Part shown: one piece after another, positions 46,948 to 58,761 of the stretch | Numbering within the stretch: position 1 is the stretch's first letter | How the letters are laid out: each line of letters opens with the position of its first letter | Source: Diploscapter coronatus | Lineage: Eukaryota; Nematoda; Chromadorea; Rhabditida; Rhabditidae | Assembly: GCA_964036155.1 (NCBI GenBank) | Contig: OZ038422.1 | Coordinates: 1,798,001-1,862,000 of the forward strand | Reading direction: 5' to 3' | Length of the DNA stretch: 64,000 nucleotides | Program-made: the position numbers and the translations under genes | Notes under the pieces: generated by a model | What the model saw: only the letters and a program-made list of their open reading frames with translations | Told to the model about the DNA's origin: nothing | Databases searched by the model: none

Positions 46948-49192
46948 TTAATGTTTCCAACTTCTCGCCATTCATTTGTTTGTGGATCGTATTCCTCGAT
47001 TGAATTACAAAAGTTTCCAGGGTCTTCAAATCTAAGTTAACAAATATTTGGTATAAAGATATGCTAAATCTCAGCTCACCCTCCAATTGCATATAATTTT
47101 CCGTTAGCAACAATGAGCGAATGCTCCTCTCTTTCATAATTCATATCAGCAATTCGAGAAATTCGACTGTCAACTGGAACTGAGGGGTCGAAACACAGAC
47201 AAGATTTTAATGCATGAGCATAACTACTGAATATATAATGATATATTATTTATCATACAAAATTAATAACTTTCGTCCTCCAGTAATGTAAATTTTTCCA
47301 TTTAGCGATGCAACTCCGAAAACAAATTGCTTTTCTGGAATCTCTCCAATTTCAATCCATTCCTGCTCATCGTCTGATAATCGATATATCTTCCTATTTC
47401 CACAACCATCAATAACTGAATATTCATAATTACAATAATGAATATAATATAATGTGACCGTATAAAATTCCATCGCATGCTACTGTTTGAACAAAATAAA
47501 TTGAAAAAGGAAAAGCAGGTCCTATTTGCCATGTTCCATCTATTAAAACCTGAATAATAATTTTATGGGTTTCTATTCGATCCTCTTACATCAACTTGAT
47601 TAATCCATTCATATGCTTTAGGATCCTCTCCACCCAAATAATATAATTTGTCTTTGAAATAAGCCACAGTTGCATCTCTACGCCATTCAGGAGGATCTGG
47701 ACCTGTAAAATTCTTTGAATCGATCATTCATGGATTTGTTAATAAGACCTCTTGAAATTTGTCGAGTATTCAAGTCATATATTTCAAATGATCTATCTAT
47801 GTGGCTAATTCCAAAAATCTGAAATTTACAAAATTGGTAATGCCAAATAAAATAATTTACTTTATCTTTTGTAGTTGCAACTTCCCATAAGAATAAATGA
47901 TTAGTACATTTTGCAATCTGCTCAACAGAGTTAGTATGCGAATCAAACAGACAAATTCTTCCTTCTATAACACTGTTGTTTCTATAATCCACTAAATACT
48001 AAAGTTAACTTTCGAGAATATAACAAAATATTTCCCTACGATAGAATAAAGTTTTATCACTGCTATTTGATTGAGTATTTTGATCGATCTTCAGGGAATT
48101 GTCATATCTATGCTATAATTCATTCATATAAATGTTAATTAGTGGTAATGAACTAGCACCTGCTGACTTTGAAAAGCTAGAATAACAACGCCGGCCAAAA
48201 GAAGTGCGCACAATAGAACTAATAGAATAATGGATTTCTTTAACCAAGGATATTCACGATTTTCCCTGAAAGGCAGTAAATGATAAAATATTTTTCAGGT
48301 AAAATTATTTAGAAAAAAATACAAAGTTCATCGATAATAATTAATTTCGTAAAATACTCCGGACGAAAGAAATGCTATTTATGTTTACTGTATTTTATTC
48401 TCATCTTCATCCGGTAATTTCCTATAATAATTGCTAAATGAGTGGTGCCCATTTTTGCAAACATTTCGAAATATTAACTGAGATTGTCTTACAGGTGTCC
48501 AGAATTAGCCCATTCCTGGAATTCGCCATGCTTTTTCAGGGGCTTTCGCAACTCAGGAATTTCGCTATAGGATTCATCTTTAATTTTTTGATTACAAAAT
48601 ATTTTATATTCATATTTACCGAGCTTTGGATTTTTTGCCAATAACATTCCAAAAATGGATTGCATTCGTGACGTCTGACTTTTGGCGAAGTATAGTATCT
48701 AATATAAATTGTGTGTATGCAATCATTAGGATTTGTAAATGCACCTATTCACAATGCTAAGTACTTATATGTAAATAATAGTCAATTTCATGCATTAATA
48801 GAACTCATTTCGATTAATTAAATTTGCGAAACAAGTCAAACAAATGATCCTTGGAACAAGATACTTACCGATCCTTTATCGACTTCAAATCTCCATTTTC
48901 TATATGCAGAACGAAATTCAACTGGTTGAGTATTCACAAACACGTCAATAAATTTCAGCTTCCCAGCCAACGGTATATCCTTGTCATTCCAAACTGCCTT
49001 CAATGATGCTTGATCGCTTTGATCCAATTGCTTGAAAATATCGGGCAGAGAGATCGTTGACTAAATTGCCGTAAAAATCGATTTTTAGATAGTATGCAGT
49101 TGCATCCCTATGCAAATGGAACATGCACAATAACTTACGTGGTTTGTTGGATTGTCGTCAGCCAATTGTTTACCAGTTTTCTGCTCACTCAT
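46948..49192 (-). CDS. Kelch-repeat protein with one internal membrane segment
   Basis: It starts at CAT 49190-49192 with a cytosolic-looking N terminus (MSEQKTGKQLADDNPTNH). Exon 2 (about 48870-49060) contains LKAVWNDKDIPLAGKLKFI and an RSAYRKW segment, faintly like the helical SXP/RAL-2 (DUF148) fold of nematodes. An exon at about 48160-48265 encodes a basic stretch and a membrane helix (SIILLVLLCALLLAGVVILA). The rest forms kelch-type blades: YFKDKLYYLGGEDPKAYEWI, VASLNGKIYITGGRK, and NSIEEYDPQTNGEKLETL before the stop at 46948-46950. Lysines before the helix suggest a type II protein with a lumenal or extracellular kelch propeller, an uncommon arrangement. One junction (48160 to 48110) could not be resolved in phase. 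Confidence 0.6.
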
Positions 49193-50399
49193 TTAGTTCG
49201 GATGATTAGATTTTGCTTGAAAATGTCTAAGCGATTGTGAAATCTACTTATATACTTATCAAGCGTTATCATATTGATTAAAAGTTATTTTTTTGTTCGA
49301 AACTCCGGTTAATATTTGCAAGGTTTCTAACTGATAAGATCGTACATATTTAGAGGTTAAATGGTTTTCCATAATAGATTGAATTTGGTAATTTTGATAT
49401 CAGCCTGATGATTGAGGTCGTAAATAACTCAAAACTTTTTAGATTTTCAAAAACAGTTCATTCTATCGGAAGTTATGTTACTCGAGTTTCGACGTCGTTC
49501 ATGCCTTCAGAAGACCTTTTTTCGAAAAACCAATGACGCCATCATTTCGGGCGCTATTTATTACCCTAACTGGTGTCTTGATTTCATGGAATTATCAACT
49601 AATTAATAAAATAATTAACGCTAATTGAAACGGCGGAACATTTCATGCGTTCTTTCTCTCCCTTGAAAGGGAGACTTGGCCTCTCTAAATTTGGTATCAA
49701 AATGACGAGAAAGGCATGAACTACGCAAATCCGAAAAGATATCGTCGATACAATTTGTACATCGGAAAATGGTAGATTTTAATCTTGATTGACAAACGAT
49801 AACTCATTTTATCCTTAAATTTCGAAAGATTGCTATTTTTGACATGCCTTTCCTTAACTATATACTGTTACATTGATGGTTAGCTAAAGTACTCGAAGTA
49901 ATTGTCAGTAATTACCGTTAACTGCTTAAATAAACGATTTACCTACTTTTCTTCCAAGTTTTAGCATGTTCACCTCGTCTTTTTATTGCCAAATGCGAAA
50001 TTAGCTTACATCGTGCACTTTTCTGCCAGAAGAGTGGACTCACTGTTCCATTAACGTTGCCTCGATGTTAGTACAAAATTCCGTGAGAAAAGTGCCCGTA
50101 AATCTTCCCCATCGCTAACTATTCGCAATAGTCCGTTTTTCTCCGAATTCTCTCGACCGTCGCGTGTTCCTCTCGCTGCGGGCGTCTTCAACGTGGTTTC
50201 GCGTATTTCCCCCTATCGAAACATAATGCCGATTATTTTACAGCGTTCTGTTGGTTATTCCCTCGAGCAGTTGTAGACAATTCATTGCTTTTTCCCTTTT
50301 CGTTCTCGTTTTTGTGATTTTTCAAATTTGTCTCCGTTTATTGCGTTGTTTTACTGCATCTACTGTATCTTTGCTCACTCTCGATGTGTGCTTGCAGGA
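49193..50399. other. Divergent intergenic region (kelch gene and ERGIC2 promoters)
   Basis: It separates a minus-strand gene start from a plus-strand gene start. Pyrimidine content rises towards ERGIC2. A small inverted repeat CTCCCTTGAAAGGGAG lies near 49658. No coding exon was seen. Confidence 0.45.
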
Positions 50400-53300
50400 A
50401 TGGTCTCCGACTTGGCGGGCAGCAACGGCACAGGACTGCGGCAGCGCCGAGGCGGCCTGCAGAAGATGGTCGAGGAGCTCGACATTTTCGAGAAGGTGGT
50501 CGACAACGTCAAGGAGGAGAAGCGGGTCTCGTCCGGGTGCAGTAAGCGGAAATTCAAATCTACAGTCAGCATCTTGGAAGTTACAAGACATTGCTTTCTG
50601 CTCCTTACAATTTCGTGTCTTGTTGTCGTGTAATTTTCAAATAGGGTCTTTTGTATTACCGATGAATGAAAGACACAGACGGCTGTATTTACAGGTGGAT
50701 ATTAGGGGTAGTTTTGGATAGGGAGCACAGAAAAAGAAAAAAAAAACCGTCTGTGTCTGTCATCCGTCTGTAGAGACAGAAGCCTTCAACCTTCCCTTTA
50801 ACGATCAAACGACTAACAATCCCTGTCTGTTTCAGTCTCGTTCGTCTGTTTCGCGAGCATCCTTCTGCTCGTGTTGAGCGAGTCCTTCCAGTACCTCTAC
50901 GGCAAGCCCATCTACAACTACAAATTCGACATCGACACTGAGATGGACGAGTCAGCTCACTCCTCTCTCTGCCAGTTCAAATGAACAATTTGCAGAAAGC
51001 CTCGTCTCGAGTTCGACTTCGTGGTGGCGACTCCTTGCAATTCGCTGCAAGTCCTCAGCAACATCGAACAGGACCAGCCCACTATGTTCAATCCGTTCCA
51101 GAGCAATCTCATCAAGAAGGATCCAACAAGGTAAAAAGAAAAACAAAATGCTTCCCACCTCTGTTATGTCATCAGCACCTTTTCTTATTCCTCCTTTTCC
51201 TGCACTCCTTCATCTCCTCATCTGATGACAAATGCACCTGATAATTTATACAGAAAGCCAAACGCTCCAATTCATCTCATTTCAGGTTCGAATTCACAGA
51301 GGAAGAACAAATGTACTGGACGATCCTTCGTCACGCGCATGCAACTATGAATCAGCAGGGGGTCAGAGGGCTTGAAGCGGTGAGGCAAACAAGAAAAATC
51401 GGGTTCTCTGTATAATTCACCAGCTACCACTTATTAGCTTGCAAAATTCACCGAATTATGGATCTCCGAGTGCAAGGAAAAGAATAAGTCGGATAAATTT
51501 TTAAAATTCATGGTTGGAATCTGGTGAACTATAAAGAGAGCCGAGAATTCGAATGAATCAGGAAACTTCAGCTGCAATTCATCGATGAAGACGTGGCAGA
51601 GAATCTGGAGCATTTGGCTGATGAGAAACAGCGGGCAGAAGAGGAGGAAATCAACAGACAAAGGCAAAAGGACAAACTGGAAGGGAGAAGGAGGGAAAGC
51701 GGACAAGTGGTTAGCTGAGAAGACAGACAAATCAGACTTGCAACTTTTCTGCAAATTGCAACTGCAACTGCACTGCATTTGAAGTTGTTTTCTCGCAAGT
51801 TTGAGGGAGCTAAGAGGAATGCAGAATAAGATGAATTAAATTGTTGAATTGTTCAGATGGTTATGCTTGGCAACGGCATGGGCATGTTCCAGCTGGTCGC
51901 TCTCGGGTCGGGGCAAGATGAAGGTGAGCTGAAGAGCGAAGAGAGGGAGAATTTAATCCAACTGCAATTAAATCATTTCAGGCCACGCCTGCAGAATACA
52001 CGGGAAATTCCCCGTGCGCAAAGGCAAAGGCACACAGATCCTCGTGAGCATCGGCAATGCAATGGGTCTCACCATCCACAAGGAGGGAGTCAGTGGTATG
52101 TCTTCCCTGCAATACAGCTCCTCTGTGTAATTCACCGAAATCACCGTCACCAATTTCTAAAATTCACCATTTTTAGTGCTAGGAAGGATAGGAAAAAGTA
52201 ATGGTGAATTTTACAAATTTCTGATACGTCTTTTGTGAATTATACAAGAAGCTTTGCAATTCATCTTCCATTCAATCACTCGGTGAATTGCAGACGGCAA
52301 CATCTCCCATCGAATCGAGAAATTCAACTTTGGCCCTCGCATTCGAGGACTCGTCGTTCCGCTGGCCGGGGCTGAGCAAATCTCTCAAAATGGTCAGTTG
52401 AAACGCCAATGGCATCTTGAATAAGATACAGAGGCAGGAAAATAGACTTGAACAGTGCACGATCCTCTAAAATTCTCGTATGATAAGGACTAGAGATAGG
52501 GGGATAGAGGCATGGTTTCGAAATGCAAAGCTTGATGTACTTGGAAATTCACGAAACATGATTATCCTATCATTCATTAACTTCACCTTTTCCCATTCAA
52601 ATTCTCTTTGCCAGATTTGTACCCTTGTGTTTGCTTCTTGTTCACGAGGATATTCATTCTTCTAGCAATAAATCAGCAACGTTCTCCTTTCAGGTAACGA
52701 CGTCTACCACTACTTCATCAAGATCGTGCCCACTCGCATCTATGGCTACTTCGGCATCTACACAACTGCCTATCAGTATTCGGTCACATTCTTGGTGAGT
52801 CGTCAACACATTTAGGGCCTTCTGTAAAGTTCGCACATCTGTTCGTAGAATTCACTCAGCTTCTGCACGATTTTAACCCATTTGTGCAGAAACTGAGAGG
52901 TGTATTCTACAAGTGGACGTGGGTGCACTTTATAGGGGATGCATATTCGATGAGCGTACATATCCTCAATGAATCGAATTGCAGAAGAAACGACTGAAGG
53001 AGGGTGAGCATTCGCACGGCGCCATTCTCTTCGAGTACGAATTCATGGCCAACGTCATCGAGGTTCGCGAGGTTTCCAAGTAAGTTTTAAAAATTGACAA
53101 TCACATCAAAAGGCAAGATCATCAATTGAGAAAACACGCGAACCAAACCAGCAACGAATTCTGGACGAACAATATCTTGACTTCCACTCAGTCAGACATC
53201 TGAGTGATGCTAGTCTGCTCATTCACGCGCTCTGCAGCAACACTGCGATCAACAATGCACTAATATTTATCGGCACATTTATTACACAGCGTCGCTCATT

Positions 53301-53655
53301 TCTAGTTCGTTTCCCTTTCTTCCCTCTTCCTGCTGTTCGAAAAAGCAAGTCAGCAGCCGTTTTCATTCGATAGACATGTTTATCTGCCCTTTTGTCACTT
53401 TCCTTCGTGAATCCTAACGAATCAAATTTGAGGACGTTCGTGTCATTCCTCCTTCGACTTTGTGCGATTGTGGGTGGAGTCTATGCGACTAGTTCGATGG
53501 TCAATAACGTGGTACAATTCTGTGTTCGCTTGGTCGCCTCTCGTCCCTCGAATTCTTCCCATTCGAATGGTCTAAATGGTCAGACAGTGCCCGACTCGCC
53601 CGGATACAGTCCTTCCGAGAGAGAAGCCTTCCTGAAAAATTCTCTAGTTCATTAG
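50400..53655 (+). CDS. ERGIC2: ERGIC2-like ER-Golgi cargo receptor subunit
   Basis: It is an Erv41/ERGIC2 family membrane protein cycling between ER and Golgi in COPII/COPI vesicles. The start ATG at 50400 directly follows TTGCAGGA, a possible trans-splice acceptor. Order: EELDIFEKVVDNVKEE, first membrane helix (FVCFASILLLVLSESFQYLY) at about 50840-50910, then EFDFVVATPCNSLQVL, CRIHGKFPVRKGKGTQI, NISHRIEKFNFGPRI, YHYFIKIVPTRIY, ILFEYEFMANVIEVREVS, and the last exon from about 53425 with the second helix (LLRLCAIVGGVYATSSMV). This matches the family's usual two-helix layout with a large lumenal domain. It ends at 53653-53655. There are about eight introns, one carrying a hairpin repeat. Confidence 0.87.
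50655..50790. repeat. Inverted repeat in ERGIC2 intron, related copy at about 2870-2925
   Basis: GAAAGACACAGACGG near 50667 is answered by CCGTCTGTGTCTGTC at 50748. The following TCATCCGTCTGTAGAGACAG resembles TTATCCGCCCTGTAAATACA at about 2889 in a RAB3GAP1 intron, in both cases followed by GGCCTTCAA or AGCCTTCAA. This points to a dispersed intronic element. Confidence 0.5.
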
Positions 53656-54188
53656 CTTAAATTATTTCGACAAACAAGTGCTACACACATTCGAGACAAA
53701 TTCCATCAGATTAGATTCTAGTCTAAAGTCTACAGAAAATTCAAAGCCTGGGTAAGAAATCTACCTTCTTCTCCCTCCGAAGTGGTCTTTCCGACATATG
53801 TTCCTTCGAATTATTGAAAAAGTGCTAAATTTCACTCCCACCAAACATTTCATAAATGGGTATTCCGTCTAACTTATTCATTTAACAGAGTTCTACAGAG
53901 ATTTCCCTACGTAAAGCTCTACTTTCTTCCTTCTGTGATACTTAGACAATTATGTTGATGAGCGACCACCATTACTGTTCGTTATTGCTGTTGTTCAATT
54001 TTACGGGTATTTGTACGATCATTCCGAAAAGATTCACGAAAATTAATAAGTAATAAATTAATCGTTTGGCTTTGCCAAATTTATTGTCGAACTCGATAGG
54101 TACCGTCGGCCTCTTTTATCTATCCTTTTTCATTGTCTTGACTAACGACTAATTTTGCAGCGCATCTTTCAAGCAGACAGACAAAGAG
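53656..54188. other. Short intergenic region, ERGIC2 3' to carrier 5'
   Basis: About 0.5 kb between two same-strand genes, with AATAAA-like signals (AATAATAAG... near 54045). The spacing is longer than typical nematode operons (about 100 bases), so I do not call an operon. No further gene was seen. Confidence 0.4.
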
Positions 54189-55651
54189 ATGGCCCCACAC
54201 AGCGGCGACCGGCCTCAACAATTCTCGTCTGCTTATTCATTTATTGTTGGGGATTTCATGTCTCGTTCAGATATTTGCCCAAGATCCTGAATGGTGGTTT
54301 CGCAGGAATTGTGGGCGTGTCCTGCGTCTTCCCCATCGATCTCGTCAAAACGCGGCTGCAGAATCAGCAGCCAGGCCCCAATGGAGAGCTGCAGTACAAG
54401 GGAATGTAAGTCGATTGCAAATGAGAATAGAACTGAATTTCCTCTGCAGTGTGGACTGTGCCAAACAGACGTGGAGAGCGGGCGGCAACACTGCTTTCGC
54501 CAAGTTCAAAGGAATGTATTCGGGCAGTGGGGTCAACATTCTCCTCATCACTCCCGAGAAGGCAATCAAATTGGTCGCAAACGATTTCTTCCGGCACCAG
54601 CTCAAGAAACCTAATGAAAAGTATTGTCAATGACCGCTTATTTGAGATGGAGTAAATGATATTGACGTTTGCAGTTGACTTGTGACTATTATTTCATGTT
54701 CAAGGAATGAGGTAGACGGCTATTTGTAAATACACAATGCACACTTGGCATAGTCGAATTTTTGCATCGTTTATTCCGTCTCGAGTTATCGGTCATTGAC
54801 AATACGTTATTCTGCATTTTTGTGTACAACCAAAGTGACTGCTTCCCTTCAGACAATTATCGCTTCCCCGAGGAATGCTTGCAGGCGGCCTGGCCGGAAT
54901 GTTCCAGATCATCGTGACGACTCCCATGGAACTGCTCAAGATTCAGATGCAAGACCAGGGACGGACAATCAGTAAGGAGAATTACATGAATTTCTCAATG
55001 AGTTGACTGATTAACAGAGCCCGGACAGAAGAAGATGTCTGCACTCGAATTGACGATGAAGATTGTGAAGGAGAATGGCCCGCAAGGCCTCTACAAGGGT
55101 CTCTCCTCCACATTCGCACGAGATGTCACTTTCTCTGTCATCTACTTCCCTCTCTTCGCATATCTCGATTCATTGGTTTGATTTGTTGATTGTCAAGAGG
55201 GTTTGCAATTATTCTGCTTCAGGGCCCTAGAAAAGCAGATGGCTCAGGCGACGCCGTGTTCTACGCGTCCTTCCTGGCCGGTCTCGTGTCAGGCGCAACT
55301 GCCTCGTTCTCGGTCACTCCACTCGATGGTAATTCACTTGGAATTCGCTTTACATTCACAAACAACTCATTTTAAGTGATCAAAACCCGAATGCAGACCA
55401 TTACGAAGGGCGCACACGAGAAGACCTACACGAGCATTCCGGACGCCTTCATGAAGATTCTCAAGTACGAGGGACCTAAGGCCCTCTTCAAGGGAGCTGC
55501 CTGTCGTATGATGGTTTGTCCGCCTCTTCTATTCCATGAGTTCCTTCCTCTCTTTCAGGTGATGGCACCCCTGTTCGGCATCGCTCAAACGGTCTACTAC
55601 ATCGGAGTCGCCGAGAAAGTGTTCGGGCTCGAGAAGTCTGCTCACGTCTAG
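54189..55651 (+). CDS. SLC25A22-like: Mitochondrial glutamate carrier (SLC25A22/A18 type)
   Basis: It moves glutamate with protons across the inner mitochondrial membrane. The start is the ATG at 54189 ([13 protein letters not shown]), spliced to [20 protein letters not shown]. All three carrier signatures are present: [22 protein letters not shown] and TPLDVIKTRMQ (split by an intron at about 55329-55376). Features typical of the glutamate subgroup are [39 protein letters not shown] and AAFKG-type [12 protein letters not shown] with [14 protein letters not shown]. It ends FGLEKSAHV with the stop at 55649-55651. About seven exons, around 310 residues, normal length. Neighbouring aspartate/glutamate carriers are longer with EF hands, which are absent here. 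Confidence 0.9.
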
Positions 55652-56743
55652 CTCTCTCGCTCTGTCTGCCAAGTTCGCTAGTTTATCGATTTTCTCACAA
55701 TCAGATTTCTAACCTCTCATATCCAATTCAAACAAACTTCTAGTATTTTGATTGCTGATTCGAAACTTAGTATTATCTAGTTATATTAGTTGAGCATTGT
55801 CACATGCAATAGTCAGGTTCCGTTCTTTGTAATTTGTGTTTATTTTAAAGTGTTTAAGTGTTGCCCTAGGCCATCATTCTAACTGCCTAACTAGGACGCT
55901 GAGCATTTGTCGTAGTTTTATGTAGATCTTCTAGGTGAATATTCTTGCTTTGTATTCTCAAATTACTTTATTTTGTAGTTCAAATTCTATCACTTTGTTT
56001 CCTATTCTGTATACGAGTTTTTTGAAATTTCATAAACGATTTATTGACAAATTTGACGAATGCTTCAACCACTCACAAAAATAATTAATCAGCCAGAAGG
56101 GAAGGGAAAGAATACTGTACTATCGATATGTCTATGCCGACTCGGACAACGATAATCACGTTCTTACAAGCCTTATCCTTGGAATATAGTGCGCAGAATA
56201 AGATAATGAGGAAAAACTAGAGACAAACACAGTTCTCTTTATCTCTGCCCAAAGTTAAGGTAAATGCGGAACGTTCCCAAAGAATAAGACTTGTGAGGTC
56301 GTATAACCATAAACTTTCGAAGAACAACCAAATAAAATATCTTCTGACAGGAAAACAAGATATGATATACACGCAAAATAACCATGCACGGATGTATGAG
56401 TCCATTTTCTCTGATATGATCACCGTTTTTAACACAGCACAATCTGAAAATGGCAATTCACAGATTTGGACCTATTGCACTAGGTAGCCTCAAGTCGCTC
56501 TAGCCCTTTTGTAAAGGTTGCATCTTTTTCCTGAAAATACAATGAAAAAGAGGGTAACTTCTACAAACGAGTAACTTGAGGGTAGCTAGCTAGTGCAGAA
56601 GGCCCAGATTTGAATGGAATGAATTCTCTTACGATTCAAGTATCGAACATCTGGGCAAAATGTAGTCCTTCACCTGAGAGCCAGATCTCTATGAACTTCT
56701 TCCTCAAATTCATTGGATTGAGTTGGTTAGTTAAAAAAACTGC
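55652..56743. other. Intergenic region, convergent 3' ends
   Basis: The 3' untranslated region of the carrier and downstream sequence of the Gln-rich gene. Minus-strand segments near 56490-56690 could be further small exons of the Gln-rich gene, because its apparent stop overlaps a good donor (AAGTAAGC). I could not settle this. Confidence 0.4.
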
Positions 56744-57477
56744 TTACTTCTCTCTACTCAGCAGCTCTCTGCTCAGAAATCTGTCGCCCATTCTAAGTTG
56801 TTGTTCTGCAGCAGTGTATTCAGGCTGCACTTGCTGTTGTTCTTGTTGTTGGGGTTGCGGTTTGACAGCCACCTGCTGCTGTTGTTGAATGACTGCAGGC
56901 AACTTCTCTTCATTCTGCTCTTTTTGCTTGGCAGCCATAACACCATTTCCATTCACATCTTCTTCTTTGATAACTTCCTTCACTGTTTCTTTTACTTGAT
57001 CTGATTCATTCAATTTTTTCTTCTTCTTCTCTAAAATTCCACAATTGGTCTGTCAATTCAGGAACTCACCAACCTCTACTCGTCTTAGCTGCTGCCGTTG
57101 TTGCTGCAGCTTTCCTTTTACCCTTTCTTTTATTATTTGATTCTTCATCCGTATCGGAATAAAATTCATGCCCATTAGACGTGCTCGGTCTATTTTCATA
57201 AGCAGCCGGATTCACCTTCCTTCTCGTTCGGACTGCAGGCCCGTCGTAGAAATTCTCTTGAGCCTGTGACAGTCCGTTCTGCTTGACTGCAGTGCTGTGC
57301 TTGGTTGGTTGTTTCTCTACCCGTTTTGATGCTTCAGGAATTGCTGCAGAAATCGATTGTGGTTTACCAGTCTGCAGTAGGTGAGCACATTTCTCTGTAA
57401 GTTATAAAACGAGCTTACTTGTTCTGGCGGATTTGTGTTTTTGCAAGTATTAGTGTTGGCCCGTTTGCGTGGCATTG
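56744..57477 (-). CDS. Gln-rich basic protein, probably nuclear, function unknown
   Basis: The start is CAT at 57475-57477 (MPRKRANTNTCKNTNPPEQ), followed by an intron and then GKPQSISAAIPEASKRVEKQ. Further on come NFYDGPAVRTRRKVNPAAYE and YSDTDEESNNKRKGKRKAAA, then a Lys run, an acidic helix region (KETVKEVIKEEDVNG), two Gln-rich tracts, and SRELLSREK before an in-frame stop at 56744-56746. The same spot reads as a splice donor, so extra exons may follow downstream. Basic clusters and acidic patches fit a chromatin or transcription factor partner, but no DNA-binding domain was recognised. Confidence 0.55.
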
Positions 57478-58223
57478 AAGTCAAAGTCGAATCGAATCAG
57501 TTCTGGATGCGAAGACGCGAATTGTGAAGGACGAAATAACCCGTTTGGTTGATCGATGAATGCGAATGAAGCAGAGGGCGAGGACGAAGCCTGAAATTCC
57601 AACGGACTGATTGCGAAAATCGAACGATTTCGTGGAGAATTGGGGTGACAAATATGCGACCGGATGAATTGGAATTGCAACTCATTGGGGTGGGCTGGCT
57701 CTAAATTATTGCTGCCTCGGAAATTGTGTTCCTCGTGCTAATTCACTGATTCTCACCTTTCTTTCTATATCACAAGGCCAACGGCAACTAAAACTCAAAG
57801 AATTGCAAATTGCTGCAGCAGAAACGCAGAAACGAAAAATAAGTCAAAGACAAAGTCAGCGAATAGACAACCAGAAGAAAGGCAGAGAAGAGGGGAGCTG
57901 TAAGAGAGACAGAGTAGAATGGATAGAGAACAGAGAAACAGAGGAAGAAGGACAAGAGGAAAGAAGGAAAAAAACCGAATAGAACAGAAACAGACAGAAA
58001 AGGAATAGGCAATCGAGCAGATAGCGAGAATGATACAACATAAAATGTACTAACTGATTACACGCAGTCATGATACTTTGATAGGAACAATCAATCATTT
58101 GAGGGTACTGTAGAAAATACTGTAACGAAGGGAGTAGTCGAAGAAAAATCGCTAATCTTTCAATTTCAGCGGTTCGCTCGAAAGATGATGGAGTGAACGC
58201 CGGCTGGAGGAGATGGCGGAAAA
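57478..58223. other. Intergenic region with purine-rich tract
   Basis: Positions 57850-58000 are strongly purine-rich on the plus strand (GAGAGACAGAG, GGAAGAAGGACAAGAGGAAA). This creates long spurious frames on the minus strand. It should include the promoter of the Gln-rich gene. Confidence 0.4.
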
Positions 58224-58760
58224 ATGGCGAGAAGGAATTGGAAGGACGAGAACCACAAAGGACAACTCAGCGCTCAGCAGGATGGTAAAAGCTCGCATTT
58301 TGTCGCGTTTGACGAGGGCTCGAAGGAGCTAGGAAGGGGGGATGAGCACGACAGACTATCAGATGTCTGTCGGGGCATTGGGAACGGACATGGACGAATT
58401 AGCAAGGTGGGTGTATCAGCGTGCAGTTTCGCCTGTATGCGTTGCCGGACCTGCAGCTCGTTTGTGTCACCCAGTGTCTGGCTCTGGCCAGGTGGTCAGA
58501 TTCCAGCCCCTAACTCCCCGATGTCGTTCTAGAACAAAGACAGTGCTCTAGGTAGTGGACTCTTCCAAATTGAGAGATATGCGCTTTTCTTTGAGCCAAG
58601 CAATCATCAAACAAGGGCACAACAGGATTCACGATTCTAGACTTACGCGTGATGCAAACAGAATACATACAGGACAATACAGAAGCAGCGCAAAAATTAT
58701 AAATACTGACTTATTTAGTTTGGAAGATGCTCGACAACGGCTTCAACCTGCTCTGAAATA
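58224..58760 (+). other. Possible 5' exon(s) of an unidentified gene
   Basis: After an acceptor-like TTTCAG near 58170 come several open plus-strand frames: 58224-58532, MSTTDYQMSVGALGTDMDEL from 58342, and 58555-58761. None carries a recognisable domain and the frames overlap, so I cannot tell which, if any, is translated. GC content is higher than the surroundings, which is why I record it. Confidence 0.25.
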
Positions 58761-58761
58761 G

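Noticed and set aside
50400..55651. ERGIC2 and glutamate carrier as an operon
   Set aside because: The same strand is shared but the gap is about 530 bases, much longer than typical nematode operon spacing, and no SL2-type signal was seen.
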